From positions 83,986 to 147,985 of the forward strand of contig NZ_JBOHGB010000004.1 in the NCBI RefSeq assembly GCF_050699935.1: 64,000 nucleotides of DNA. The letters run 5' to 3'. Source of the stretch: Actinophytocola sp050699935 (GTDB taxonomy: Bacteria > Actinomycetota > Actinomycetes > Mycobacteriales > Pseudonocardiaceae). Below, piece by piece: positions 32,157 to 41,406 of this stretch. Position 1 is the first letter of the stretch, and the number at the start of each line of letters is the position of its first letter. The notes below the pieces were generated by a model. The model was given only the letters and a program-made list of their open reading frames with translations, did no database searches and was not told the origin of the DNA. Made by a program: the position numbers and the translations under genes.

Positions 32157-33866
32157 ATGACTCAATCAGTGGCAGGCACACCTCGCTTCCGGATCCTGGG
32201 CGCGGTCAGGAACTACAGCGTCGCACGGGTAGTGGTGCTCGTCGCCCTGCTCGGTCTGGTGGCAGTACTGATACTCGGGCCGATGCTGCTGCTGTTGTAC
32301 GGCAGCTTCCGAACCAACTCTCCGGGGCTGCCGGCGAGCTTCACACTGTCCCGCTACGTCGGCCTGTTCGACGCAGACTTCGCGCAGCTCGCCCTGAACA
32401 CCCTGATCATCGCGACCGGAAGCACCGCGCTGTCGCTGTTCATCGGTCTCGGCCTCGGGATCATCATCGTCCGAACCAATGTGCCAGGAGCGCGGCTGCT
32501 GAACACGGCGGTGACGGTCCCCGCCTTCATCGCCCCGTTCATCGGAGCCATCGCATGGATCCTCCTTCTGTCACCGTCGATCGGCTACGTCAACGCGGGC
32601 CTGAACGTGCTGGGCATCGGCCCGCTCAACGTCTATACGATGCCTGGAATCATCTGGGTGATGGGCCTGTACTTCGCGCCCGTCGCGTATCTGTACATCC
32701 GGCCGGCCTTGCTGGCGTTCGACTCCGGCCTGGACGAGGCGGCACGCGTCTTCGGCGCCACGAGGTTCAGCAGTCTCGTTCGGATCGCGTTGCCGTTGAT
32801 TCTCCCGGCTATCCTCTCGTCGGTCCTCGTGGTCTTCGTCAACGCCGCCGGCCAGTTCGGCATACCGGGCGTCCTGGGCAATCCGGGGAACATCGAGGTC
32901 ATCGCCACCAGGCTCGTGCGACTGACCACCGTATTCCCGGCAGACGTGAACACGGCCGCGGTGCTCGGCATCGTGCTCACGGTCATCACCGTGGGCGGGC
33001 TCGCCATCAACCGACGGGTGATCCGCAAACGCGAATACGCCTCCATCGGAACACGGGGATCGAGCGGAACCCGAACGGACCTCGGCAGGCTCCGCTACCC
33101 GGCGATCATCGTCTGCTGGGGTTACGTCGCCGTATCGGTGGTGCTGCCACTCGGCGCCATGCTCATCGGCTCACTCCAACCATTCGTGTCGCCCGATTTC
33201 TCGTCGGGCTGGACGTTGAACAACTACGCCGACCTCGCGACACCGAGAGCGGCGAACGCCATTCTCAACAGCACGGTGCTCGCTGTCGGCGCCGCGGTGA
33301 CGGGGGCGGTACTCGCCGCGGCGATCGCGGTTTTCCTCATCCGTACGAGGTTCCGGATGAACGCGGCACTCGACTACGTCGCGTCGCTCCCACTGGCAGT
33401 GCCATCGAGCGTCTTCGGGTTGGCCCTGCTGTGGATGTGGATCTCGATACCGGCGGGCGTGTACGGAACGAAGATCGTTCTCTTCGCCGCTTACGTGGCA
33501 CTGTTCCTGCCCTATGCGATCCGTGTCACGGTCACCGCCATGCAGCAGATCGACGTGTCGGTCGAACACGCCGGGAGAGTGTTCGGCGCATCGTGGCTCG
33601 GTGTGATTCGCAAGATTCTCGTTCCCCTACTGATTCCCGGGCTCCTGTCCGGCGGGACGATCATCCTCTATCACTCCATCCGTGAGCTCGCGGCGTCGCT
33701 GTTGCTCTACACGCCGTCGAGCGAAGTGATGTCGGTACTCATCTGGGAGAGCTACGAGGTCGGCGACTTCGTTCACGTATTCGCACTCGGCGTGGTCAAC
33801 GTGGTGCTGGTGTTCGCACTTGTCGCGGTGGCGACAAGGCTCACCGGCGGCACGGAGCGACGGTGA
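32157..33866 (+). CDS. ABC importer permease, fused FbpB type
   Basis: A 569-residue inner-membrane protein carrying two permease domains in tandem, as in FbpB/AfuB. About twelve hydrophobic helices; two EAA-loop regions (LDEAARVFGATRFSSLV in the first half, VEHAGRVFGASWLGVI in the second). One polypeptide therefore forms the whole channel. ATG 32157 follows GGAG by 8 nt; the longer frame upstream overlaps the binding-protein gene and is not real. Confidence 0.88.
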   Translation: MTQSVAGTPRFRILGAVRNYSVARVVVLVALLGLVAVLILGPMLLLLYGSFRTNSPGLPASFTLSRYVGLFDADFAQLALNTLIIATGSTALSLFIGLGLGIIIVRTNVPGARLLNTAVTVPAFIAPFIGAIAWILLLSPSIGYVNAGLNVLGIGPLNVYTMPGIIWVMGLYFAPVAYLYIRPALLAFDSGLDEAARVFGATRFSSLVRIALPLILPAILSSVLVVFVNAAGQFGIPGVLGNPGNIEVIATRLVRLTTVFPADVNTAAVLGIVLTVITVGGLAINRRVIRKREYASIGTRGSSGTRTDLGRLRYPAIIVCWGYVAVSVVLPLGAMLIGSLQPFVSPDFSSGWTLNNYADLATPRAANAILNSTVLAVGAAVTGAVLAAAIAVFLIRTRFRMNAALDYVASLPLAVPSSVFGLALLWMWISIPAGVYGTKIVLFAAYVALFLPYAIRVTVTAMQQIDVSVEHAGRVFGASWLGVIRKILVPLLIPGLLSGGTIILYHSIRELAASLLLYTPSSEVMSVLIWESYEVGDFVHVFALGVVNVVLVFALVAVATRLTGGTERR

Positions 33867-33902
33867 CCGCGGCCATCGGACCAAACAAACGAGGAGCCGA
33901 CG

Positions 33903-35087
33903 GTGAAAATGTTCGCGAACGGCGCGACGCGTTCCCGCGTCAGCACACCGGAAGGCGTGCCGGACCGCCCACACGGTACGGACGTGGTCGCGTTGACCAT
34001 CAGCGGTCTGCGCAAGACCTACGACAACGGCAAGCTCGCCATCGACGACCTTTCTCTCGAGGTGGAGCAGGGCGAGGTGCTGTCGCTGCTCGGTCCAAGC
34101 GGCTGCGGCAAGACCACGACCCTGAAGTGCATCGCCGGGCTCGAGCGAGCGGACGCGGGTCGAATCGTCCTGGAGTCGCGGGACGTGTTCTCCGCCGGCC
34201 AAGGCAGGGACGTCATGGTGCCGCCGGAACGCCGCGACCTCGCGATGGTGTTCCAGCAGTACGCGCTGTGGCCACACATGAACGTCACCGAGAACGTCAT
34301 CTTTGGGCTGCGGATGCGCAAGGTCGCCAAGGGCAAGGCCATCGAGCTGGCCGAGAACGCCCTGCGACGGGTACGGCTGTGGAACGAGCGTGACCGCCGC
34401 ATCTCCCAGCTCAGCGGTGGTCAACAGCAACGCGTGGCGTTGGCGCGGGCGATCGCCGGCAATCCCAAGATCATCCTGTTCGACGAGCCGCTGAGCAACC
34501 TCGATGCGCGACTACGCCAAGACATGCGGCTGGAACTGCTGGAGCTGCGCGAGGCACTGGGATTCACCGCCGTGTACGTGACCCACGACCAGGAGGAGGC
34601 GTTCAGCATCTCCTCCCGGATCGTCATCATGAACGAGGGAAAGATCGTCCAGTTCGGCACCCCCTCTCACGTCTGGAACGAGCCGGCGTCACCGTTCGTG
34701 GCGGAGTTCATCGGATCGACCAACCGAGTGCATGGACAGGTCACCGAACACGATCACGCCGACGACCGCGCCTTCACCGTGCGAACCGAAGGCGGCCAGG
34801 TCCTGGCGGTCACCGGCGATCATCGGCCCGATCCCGGCGCGCCGGTCCAGCTGTACTTCAAGGTCGGTTCGGTCCGGATCACCACGGACCGTCCGGGCAC
34901 CGCACCAAACGTATGGCACGGAGAGGTCACGCTGGAGAGCTTCCAGGGCGAGTCCGTGCTCGTGAAGGTCGCCTGTGGAGCGTCGACCGTCGTCAGTCGC
35001 CAGAACGGATGGCCCATCGGCGGCAAGCGGACCGTGTATGTCCACATACCGCCGGACGAGATCAAGTGCTACCGGCTCGACGACTGA
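33903..35087 (+). CDS. ABC importer ATPase, FbpC/PotA type
   Basis: A 394-residue ATPase. Walker A GPSGCGKTT, Q-loop FQQYALWPH, signature LSGGQQQR, Walker B IILFDEPLSNLD and switch THDQEEA are intact. A C-terminal TOBE-type regulatory domain of about 120 residues follows (VHGQVTEHDH onward). An N-terminal extension of about 30 residues precedes the domain. GTG 33903 is preceded by GAGGAG with 6-nt spacing. Confidence 0.88.
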   Translation: MKMFANGATRSRVSTPEGVPDRPHGTDVVALTISGLRKTYDNGKLAIDDLSLEVEQGEVLSLLGPSGCGKTTTLKCIAGLERADAGRIVLESRDVFSAGQGRDVMVPPERRDLAMVFQQYALWPHMNVTENVIFGLRMRKVAKGKAIELAENALRRVRLWNERDRRISQLSGGQQQRVALARAIAGNPKIILFDEPLSNLDARLRQDMRLELLELREALGFTAVYVTHDQEEAFSISSRIVIMNEGKIVQFGTPSHVWNEPASPFVAEFIGSTNRVHGQVTEHDHADDRAFTVRTEGGQVLAVTGDHRPDPGAPVQLYFKVGSVRITTDRPGTAPNVWHGEVTLESFQGESVLVKVACGASTVVSRQNGWPIGGKRTVYVHIPPDEIKCYRLDD

Positions 35088-35122
35088 ACCACTGCCCCGA
35101 CTGGAAGCGAACGGACGGTCAC

Positions 35123-35773
35123 ATGGTGCGCGATTGCTCGCACGTCGTCACGACATCGATGATGCAGATCCCACACTTCCCACCGACCAAGGTGCACCAG
35201 TTCGCCACCATCTCGGACGGTCACCCTCTGAACGTCACCTCCGTAGCCTTGACCACGCATTCCGGTACTCACATGGACGCACCCAGCCATGCGATAGAAG
35301 GCGGACGCACGATCCAGGACATCGACCTGGACGAATGCCACGGATCCGCGCTTGTGATACCGGTTCGCGCAAAGCCGAGCACGATGATTCACCTGACCGA
35401 CCTGCGGCTCGGTGCCCACACCGTCCGCGAGGGGGACATCCTCCTGCTGGCCACCGGCTGGTCGCGGCACTACGGACAACCGGCGTACTACGACAATCCG
35501 CACCTTTCCGCCGAGGTCGCGGACTGGGTCTTGGCGCGCGGTGCCAAACTGCTCGGGGTCGACTTCCTCACCGTCGACCGGCCAATGGCGCTGCGCGGCG
35601 ACGACTTCGACTTCCCCATCCACCACACGCTGCTCGGCGCCGACCTACCACTGATCGAGAACCTCACCAACCTCCCCCGGGAAAGGCCCGTCCGGATGAA
35701 CTGCACGGCATTCCCGCTCACCATCGAGGCCGCCGACGGCGCGCCGGTCAGGGTGGTCCTCCACGGCGGGTAA
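35123..35773 (+). CDS. Metal-dependent cyclase/hydrolase (kynurenine-formamidase-like)
   Basis: A 216-residue member of the PF04199 family. The zinc/manganese motif HSGTHMDAPSHA (H-x-G-T-H-x-D-x-P-x-H) is complete, and a later DFLTVDRP segment and HHTLL match the family. Members hydrolyse N-formylkynurenine, isatin or similar amides and lactams, or cyclise polyketides. It is 35 nt after the importer ATPase, so it probably acts on the imported compound. The start is uncertain; ATG 35123 lacks a strong ribosome site. Confidence 0.82.
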   Translation: MVRDCSHVVTTSMMQIPHFPPTKVHQFATISDGHPLNVTSVALTTHSGTHMDAPSHAIEGGRTIQDIDLDECHGSALVIPVRAKPSTMIHLTDLRLGAHTVREGDILLLATGWSRHYGQPAYYDNPHLSAEVADWVLARGAKLLGVDFLTVDRPMALRGDDFDFPIHHTLLGADLPLIENLTNLPRERPVRMNCTAFPLTIEAADGAPVRVVLHGG

Positions 35774-35816
35774 CCGCCTCGCCAAGCCCCGTCCGGCTGC
35801 TCCGCGTTGGCTCGAC

Positions 35817-35960
35817 TGATGATTCGCCACCGTGCTCCGGCGGTCCAAGCCAGACGACGCGGCCGTGAGCGGGGCTCTCGCTCGGATCCTTGATCGAGCG
35901 TCGGGCCGGCAGCCAGTGCCGCGTCCGGCTCGCCACGAAGCGCGGATGGCACCCGAGCCC
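35817..35960 (-). pseudogene. Transposase remnant (IS701/IS4-like)
   Basis: Two short pieces on the minus strand in different frames read like neighbouring parts of IS701-type transposases: RHWLPARRSIKDPSE (about 35.88-35.95 kb) and, in a shifted frame just downstream, RRLAWTAGARWRI (about 35.82-35.86 kb). No intact gene or terminal repeats are seen. The gap 35774-36234 otherwise holds no gene. It lies where base composition seems to rise, so it may mark an old insertion or junction. The family call is from memory. Confidence 0.45.
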
Positions 35961-36234
35961 AGTCGTGGTCGCGTGGGCCTGCGCACCCGCGTCGGCTGGC
36001 ACGGGTAGGACACGCTCAGCCCGCCCGCCGTCGCGGTGAGCAGTCGGGCCGCCGGACCGATGTGACCTGGACACAAACGGAAGCTTGCTGCGGAACGTGG
36101 CGCCCCGAGCCCGCTCCGTCGGCGACGACGGCCGCTAGTCGCTACATGTCGTAACGATCCTGCCGTATCCAGCTGTGCGCACCGACGTGCGCTTACACTG
36201 AACTCTGCTAGGGCGTCCTGGATGAGCTGTTACC

Positions 36235-37230
36235 GTGTGTCACTGTCGACGGTTCGTGCTGATGATCGCCTTTCTGCTCGTTGCGCTGGCTCCGGGCACC
36301 GCGTGGGCGCAAGGCGACGAGGTACCGCGCGGCCCGAGGCTCGCGGACCGGGCGCTGCAGGCGTTCGTGGACGGCATCCAGTTCGGCGCGATCATCGCGA
36401 TCACCGCGGTCGGCCTCTCGCTGGTCTTCGGCACCACTCACCTGATCAACTTCGCGCACGGCGAACTGGTGACGATCGGCGCGGTGGTCGCCTTCTTCCT
36501 CAACGTGACCGACCGTGGACCCGGCTGGCACATCATCCCGGCCGCGCTCATCGCGGTCGCGTTCGGCGCGCTGTTCGGCGGGGTTCTGGAGCGCGGCATG
36601 TGGCGACCGTTGCGGAGCCGGGGCACCGGTCTGATCAGCCTGTTCATCGTCACCATCGGGTTGTCGCTGCTGCTGCGGCACATCGTGCTGGTGCTGTTCG
36701 GCACGCGGCCCGCGTCCTACCGGGAGTACGACATCCAGCGCGCGATCGACCTCGGGCCGGTCGGGATCACCCCCCGTGACCTGACGGTCGTCGCGCTGTC
36801 CGTGCTGGTGCTCGTCGGGGTCGCCCTGATGCTGCAGCGGACGCGGATCGGCACGGCCGTCCGGGCAGTGTCCAGCAACCGCGATCTGGCCGAGGCGTCC
36901 GGAATCGACGTGCAGCGGGTGATCCTCGTCGTGTGGATGCTCGGCGGCGGGCTGGCGGCACTCGGCGGGGTCTTCTTCGGGCTCACCGAGATCATCACTT
37001 GGGACATGGGCTTCCGGCTGCTGCTGCTCATGTTCGCCGGGATCATCCTCGGCGGCCTCGGCTCGGCCTACGGCGCCATGGCCGGCAGCTTCGTCATCGG
37101 CGTCGTCGCCCAGATGTCCAGCCTGTGGTTCCCGATCGACCTGCAGAACGCGTGGGCGCTGCTGGCACTCATCGTCGTCCTGCTGGTCCGCCCGCAGGGC
37201 ATTCTCGGGCGCCCGGGACGCGTCGGCTAA
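36235..37230 (+). CDS. Branched-chain amino-acid-type ABC permease, LivH family
   Basis: A 331-residue inner-membrane permease. After an N-terminal signal-like segment (LVALAPGTAWAQG) and a short periplasmic stretch come about eight helices with the LivH motif VFGTTHLINFAHGELVTIGA and a late GIILGGLGSAYGAMAGS. The signal-like N-terminus is unusual for LivH but occurs in urea-type homologues. The start is uncertain: GTG 36235, GTG 36256 or ATG 36262; none has a clear ribosome site. First gene of a four-gene importer operon. Confidence 0.86.
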   Translation: MCHCRRFVLMIAFLLVALAPGTAWAQGDEVPRGPRLADRALQAFVDGIQFGAIIAITAVGLSLVFGTTHLINFAHGELVTIGAVVAFFLNVTDRGPGWHIIPAALIAVAFGALFGGVLERGMWRPLRSRGTGLISLFIVTIGLSLLLRHIVLVLFGTRPASYREYDIQRAIDLGPVGITPRDLTVVALSVLVLVGVALMLQRTRIGTAVRAVSSNRDLAEASGIDVQRVILVVWMLGGGLAALGGVFFGLTEIITWDMGFRLLLLMFAGIILGGLGSAYGAMAGSFVIGVVAQMSSLWFPIDLQNAWALLALIVVLLVRPQGILGRPGRVG

Positions 37231-37242
37231 GGAGTGTCCACA

Positions 37243-38235
37243 GTGGATTGGGAGGTCATCGTCGCCGACGCGCTGCGGTCCGGCATCGGACCGGTCGCCG
37301 CGGCGTACGCGCTGGCCGCCGTCGGGCTGAACCTCCACTTCGGATACACCGGCTTGCTCAACTTCGGCCAGGTCGCGTTCATGTTGGTGGGCGCGTACGG
37401 GGTCGCGGCGTCGGTGTCGACCTTCGAGCTGCCGCTGTGGGCCGGGGTGCTCATCGGGCTGGCGTCCGCGGTGGTGCTGGCCCTGCTGCTCGGCCTGCCG
37501 ACACTGCGACTGCGTGCGGAGTACCTCGCCATCGCGACCATCGCGGCCGGCGAGATCCTGCGGCTGTTCTACCGGTCGAGCTGGGCCGAACCGGTCACTG
37601 GCGGGGTGTTCGGCCTGCAGCGGTTCGCGAACGACTTCTACACCGTCAACCCGATCCCGCGGGACTCCTACGGCGTGTGGCTGGTGCGCTTCGACGCGCG
37701 CACGTTGTGGGTGCTGGTCTTCACCTGGGGCCTGGTCGTCCTCGTCTCGGCGATCGTCGCGCTGCTGGTGCACAGCCCGTGGGGCAGGGTGATCCGGTCC
37801 ATCCGCGAGGACGAGGACGTGGCGCGCAGCCTCGGCAAGAGCGTCTACGCCTACAAGCTGCAGAGCCTCGTGCTCGGCGGCGCCGTCGGGGCGATGGCCG
37901 GCATGATGTTGGCGATCCAGAACCAGTCGGTGAGCGCGGACAGCTTCGACCCCGTCGTGACGTTCTTCCTGTACACGCTGCTGATGCTTGGCGGGGCCAG
38001 CCGGGTCCTCGGACCCATCGTCGGCTCGATCCTGTTCTGGGCGGTCCTGTCCTTCTTCGACAGTGCCCTGCGGCAGGCGATCAGCGCCAGGGTCGTCTCG
38101 GCGGACGTGATCAGCGCGCCGGAGGTCGGCGCCGTGCGGTTCGCCCTGGTCGGGCTCGGCCTCATGCTGCTCATGATCTTCCGGCCGCAGGGCATCCTCG
38201 GCAGCAGGAGGGAGATGCTGCTCGATGTCCGTTGA
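37243..38235 (+). CDS. Branched-chain amino-acid-type ABC permease, LivM family
   Basis: A 330-residue permease pairing with the LivH-type gene. Motif NLHFGYTGLLNFGQVAFM near residue 30 and IREDEDVARSLGKSVYAYKL in the cytoplasmic loop are typical of LivM. GTG 37243 is chosen because AAGGAG ends 8 nt upstream; the GTG at 37234 overlaps that site. It overlaps the next gene by 11 nt. Confidence 0.88.
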   Translation: MDWEVIVADALRSGIGPVAAAYALAAVGLNLHFGYTGLLNFGQVAFMLVGAYGVAASVSTFELPLWAGVLIGLASAVVLALLLGLPTLRLRAEYLAIATIAAGEILRLFYRSSWAEPVTGGVFGLQRFANDFYTVNPIPRDSYGVWLVRFDARTLWVLVFTWGLVVLVSAIVALLVHSPWGRVIRSIREDEDVARSLGKSVYAYKLQSLVLGGAVGAMAGMMLAIQNQSVSADSFDPVVTFFLYTLLMLGGASRVLGPIVGSILFWAVLSFFDSALRQAISARVVSADVISAPEVGAVRFALVGLGLMLLMIFRPQGILGSRREMLLDVR

Positions 38236-39055
38236 CCTCGCCGATGTCGAGTGCACGCCGGGCACGTCCAAGCCGGACCCGATGCTGGTGCTCGACGGCG
38301 TCACGCGCGCCTTCGGCGGCCTGGCCGCCGTGCGGGTCGACCACCTGGAGGTGCAGCGCGGCGCCATCACGTCGATCATCGGGCCGAACGGGGCCGGCAA
38401 GACCACCCTGTTCAACGTCATCAGCGGGTTCGACCGCGCCGACGGCGGGCACTGGACGTTCGACGGGCGACCGCTCACCGGGTACGCGGCCCACCGGGTA
38501 GCCGGCCGGGGCCTGGTCCGCACGTTCCAGCTCGCCAAGGCACTGGCCAAGCTGTCCGTGCTGGAGAACCTGAAGCTCGCGGCCACCGGCCAGCGCGGCG
38601 AGCGGATGCTGCTGTCCCTGCTGCCCCCGGTGTGGCGCCGGCAGGAGAAGGACATCGAGCGGCGGGCCGAGGAACTGCTCGAGCGGTTCGGGCTGGCGCA
38701 CATGCGCGACGAGTACGCGGGCACCCTCTCCGGCGGGCAGCGCAAGCTGCTGGAGCTGGCCCGTGCGCTGATGGTGCGGCCGAGGATGGTGCTGCTCGAC
38801 GAGCCGATGGCGGGGGTCAACCCGGCCCTGACGCAGTCGCTGCTCGAGCACATCACCAGCCTGCGTGACGAGGGCATGACGGTGTGCTTCGTCGAGCACG
38901 ACATGGACGTGGTGATGGGCATCAGTGACTGGGTGATCTGCATGGCGGAGGGCGCCATCGTGGCCGAGGGCCCGCCGCGGACGATCGCCCGCGACCCCGA
39001 CGTGATCGACGCCTACCTCGGCCGGCACCACGACGACCCGGAAGCGAGGACGTAA
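38225..39055 (+). CDS. Branched-chain amino-acid-type ABC ATPase, LivG family
   Basis: A 276-residue ATPase: Walker A GPNGAGKTT, signature LSGGQRKL, Walker B MVLLDEPMAGVNP and switch VEHDMDVVM. The GVNP after Walker B is the LivG hallmark. Start ATG overlaps the LivM end; 2 nt separate it from the LivF-type gene. About 20 N-terminal residues are extra. Confidence 0.9.
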   Translation: MSVDLADVECTPGTSKPDPMLVLDGVTRAFGGLAAVRVDHLEVQRGAITSIIGPNGAGKTTLFNVISGFDRADGGHWTFDGRPLTGYAAHRVAGRGLVRTFQLAKALAKLSVLENLKLAATGQRGERMLLSLLPPVWRRQEKDIERRAEELLERFGLAHMRDEYAGTLSGGQRKLLELARALMVRPRMVLLDEPMAGVNPALTQSLLEHITSLRDEGMTVCFVEHDMDVVMGISDWVICMAEGAIVAEGPPRTIARDPDVIDAYLGRHHDDPEART

Positions 39056-39057
39056 CC

Positions 39058-39786
39058 ATGGCTGATCAGCTGATGGTCGCCGACGACCTGGTGGCCGGTT
39101 ACCTCCCCGGCGTGGACGTGCTGCGCGGCTGCGGTCTCGTGCTGGGGTCCGGCGAGCTGGTCGGCGTGATCGGCCCGAACGGCGCGGGCAAGTCCACGTT
39201 GGTGAAGGCCATGTTCGGGCTGCTGCGGGTGCGCCGGGGCGCGGTGCTGCTGGCGGGCGAGGACGTCACCAACCGGCCGGCGCACGAGCTCGTCTCGCGC
39301 GGGGTCGGCTACGTGCCGCAGCTGCAGAACGTCTTCCCGACGCTGACCGTCGAGGAGAACCTGCGGATGGGCACCTACCTGCGGCCGCGGGCGTTCGCCG
39401 CGCGGTCGGCGGTCGTCGAGGAGCTGTTCCCGGTGCTCGCCGAGCGCCGGCGCCAGAAGGCGGGCTCGATGTCCGGTGGTGAGCGGCAGATGCTGGCCAT
39501 GGGGCGTGCGCTGATGATGGAGCCGCGGCTGCTGCTGCTCGACGAGCCGTCCGCGGGGCTCTCCCCCACGCACCAGGACCAGGTGTTCGAGCGGGTCAAG
39601 CAGATCAACGCGGCGGGCGTCGCCATCCTGATGGTGGAGCAGAACGCCCGCCGGTGCCTGCAGATCTGCGATCGCGGCTACGTGTTGGACCAGGGCACCA
39701 ACGCGTACACCGGCACCGGCGGGCAACTGCTCCACGACGAGAAGGTGATCGAGCTCTACCTCGGCACCCTCGCCCGCGCGCGCTGA
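39058..39786 (+). CDS. Branched-chain amino-acid-type ABC ATPase, LivF family
   Basis: A 242-residue ATPase: Walker A GPNGAGKST, signature MSGGERQM, Walker B LLLLDEPSAGLSP and VEQNARRCL in place of the usual switch His, as is normal for LivF. It ends the plus-strand operon and converges on a binding-protein gene on the other strand. Confidence 0.9.
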   Translation: MADQLMVADDLVAGYLPGVDVLRGCGLVLGSGELVGVIGPNGAGKSTLVKAMFGLLRVRRGAVLLAGEDVTNRPAHELVSRGVGYVPQLQNVFPTLTVEENLRMGTYLRPRAFAARSAVVEELFPVLAERRRQKAGSMSGGERQMLAMGRALMMEPRLLLLDEPSAGLSPTHQDQVFERVKQINAAGVAILMVEQNARRCLQICDRGYVLDQGTNAYTGTGGQLLHDEKVIELYLGTLARAR

Positions 39787-39797
39787 CCCGATTCGTC

Positions 39798-39829
39798 CAC
39801 TGTGTCGTTCACTGTGTCGTCAACTGTGG
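39798..39829. repeat. Short tandem repeat between convergent genes
   Basis: CACTGTGTCGT[T/C] occurs twice in tandem (39798-39809, 39810-39821), followed by a third partial unit ending ACTGTGGA. TCCAC at the left and GTGGA at the right could pair. It sits in the 46-nt gap between the LivF-type gene and the convergent binding-protein gene and could act as a weak two-way terminator. Confidence 0.3.
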
Positions 39830-39832
39830 ACA

Positions 39833-41104
39833 TCAGCCCTCGCCGACGCTCTCCTCGGTGCGCAACGTCTCGAGCTTGCCCTGCTCGTTGTAGGCATAGA
39901 CCTCGATGGTGGCCCGCCCCGGCTCACCGACGTCGACGAAGTCCAGCGGCCCGCTCACGCCGTCGTAGTCGATGTCGGCGCCGTCCTCGAGCAACCGCTT
40001 GCAGTCCTCGAAGGACGTGCACTTCTCGCCGTCCTTGGTGACGCCGACGATCTCCGGTGCGAATACGGCCGGGTCGTCCGACCGGGCCTGCTCCGCGGCG
40101 AGCGCGATGATCGTCACGCAGTCGTAGGCCTGCGGGGCGTACTGCAGCTCGACCAGATCGGGGGCGAACTCCTTGAGCTGGCTGACGTACTCGGCGTTCT
40201 CCGCCGACGCGGGCGCGGTGCCCTTCATCCCGGCGATGACTCCGGGGTTGTTCGGCGACACCAGGGAGGCGAGCTCCTCGCTGCGCAGGCCGTCGGCGCC
40301 GTAGACGCCGACCTGCTGCGGTCCGACACCCGTCTCGATGAGCCGCTGCATGATCTGCGTGCCCTCCTCGAACGCGATCACGACCACCGCGTCCGGGTTG
40401 GCGCCCGTGACCTGCTGCGCGAGCTGGGCGAGGTTCGTCGCCTCGGGGTCGTAGGTCTCCGCGAGGTCCACCGTCGCACCGGCCTCCTCCAGCGCCTGCC
40501 GGGTGGACTCCAGGAGACCACGGCCGTAGTCGTCGGCCCGGGCGACGATGGCGACCCGGTCGTGCCCGTCCTCGCGGATCACGTTCGCGAGGATCGGCCC
40601 CTGCAACGAGTCGCTCGGCGCCGTACGGAAGTAGAACCCGCCGTCGTCGTAGTCGGTGAACGTGGGCGCGGTGTTCGACGCGGAGCACTGCACCACGCCG
40701 GCACCGGTCACCCGGTCGATGAACGCCAGCGACATCCCGGACGCGGCAGCACCGATGATCGCGTCCACCCCGGACGCGAGAACGCGGCCGGCCGACTGGA
40801 CGGCGACGCCCTCCTGGCCCGCCTCATCGCCGGCCGCCGGCTCGGGGATCGGCTCGCCCAGCACCCCGCCCGCGTCGTTGATGGTCTTGATCGCGAACTT
40901 CGTCGACTGGATCTGGGGTGGCCCGAGAAACGCGAGCTGTCCGGTCTCGGGAAGGACGTATCCCAGCTGGAGTACGCCATCGCCCTCACCGACGACCTCG
41001 CCGTCGCCACCCCCACCCCCGCCCCCGTTGTCCCCGCACGCGGTCACCACCAGTACGGTCGCACTCAACACGATCACGGACCGCCGAAAAAACGACGTTC
41101 GCAT
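39833..41104 (-). CDS. Amino-acid-type ABC substrate-binding lipoprotein, LivK-like
   Basis: A 423-residue periplasmic-type binding protein. Signal peptide with lipobox VVTAC (Cys23), then a Gly-rich linker of about 15 residues, then a type-1 binding fold (LGYVLPETGQLAFLGPPQI ... IGAAASGMSLAFIDRV). It is the likely partner of the LivHMGF genes although encoded convergently, so it has its own promoter in 41105-41406. Its ligand is unknown; LivK-type proteins bind amino acids, short-chain amides, urea or aromatic acids. Confidence 0.88.
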   Translation of the reverse strand: MRTSFFRRSVIVLSATVLVVTACGDNGGGGGGGDGEVVGEGDGVLQLGYVLPETGQLAFLGPPQIQSTKFAIKTINDAGGVLGEPIPEPAAGDEAGQEGVAVQSAGRVLASGVDAIIGAAASGMSLAFIDRVTGAGVVQCSASNTAPTFTDYDDGGFYFRTAPSDSLQGPILANVIREDGHDRVAIVARADDYGRGLLESTRQALEEAGATVDLAETYDPEATNLAQLAQQVTGANPDAVVVIAFEEGTQIMQRLIETGVGPQQVGVYGADGLRSEELASLVSPNNPGVIAGMKGTAPASAENAEYVSQLKEFAPDLVELQYAPQAYDCVTIIALAAEQARSDDPAVFAPEIVGVTKDGEKCTSFEDCKRLLEDGADIDYDGVSGPLDFVDVGEPGRATIEVYAYNEQGKLETLRTEESVGEG

Positions 41105-41222
41105 GTCCTCCTCCCCTCACCCGAGGATGATGGGCGGCGACGACGGTCCCGGCCGGGCGAAGTACCCGCTCGGCGGAAACACGACATCTTCCGCCCGGCT
41201 TGTCCTGTAAGGGTAGGAGCGT

Positions 41223-41265
41223 CCCGTGGCTCCGAACACCTTCGAGGTGCTATTGAGACCACGGG
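41223..41265. terminator. Nested inverted repeat between two minus-strand units
   Basis: Outer arms CCCGTGG (41223-41229) and CCACGGG (41259-41265) enclose an inner hairpin CACCT-TCG-AGGTG (41237-41249). There is no T-run. It lies after the long CoA operon (ending at 41407) and before the LivK-like gene (starting at 41104), so it could terminate the former or form a leader structure for the latter. The 300-nt gap 41105-41406 holds nothing else I can support. Confidence 0.35.
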
Positions 41266-41406
41266 TTGACCCACACACTCCCTGGGGTCACCGAGAACAG
41301 ACGTGACGTGACGACCGCCAACGGTGCGTGTACCGGCGACTCCGCTGCGGTCCCGAGCTCGCAGCGCGGAGGACATCTTCGCCGAAGGCACGCCGCGCGA
41401 CGCGGC

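Noticed and set aside
36208..38958. Very long minus-strand open frame (916 codons) opposite the LivH/LivM/LivG genes
   Set aside because: It is an antisense shadow of clearly conserved permease and ATPase genes in high-GC DNA; the translation is low-complexity Arg/Pro/Ser-rich with no domain.
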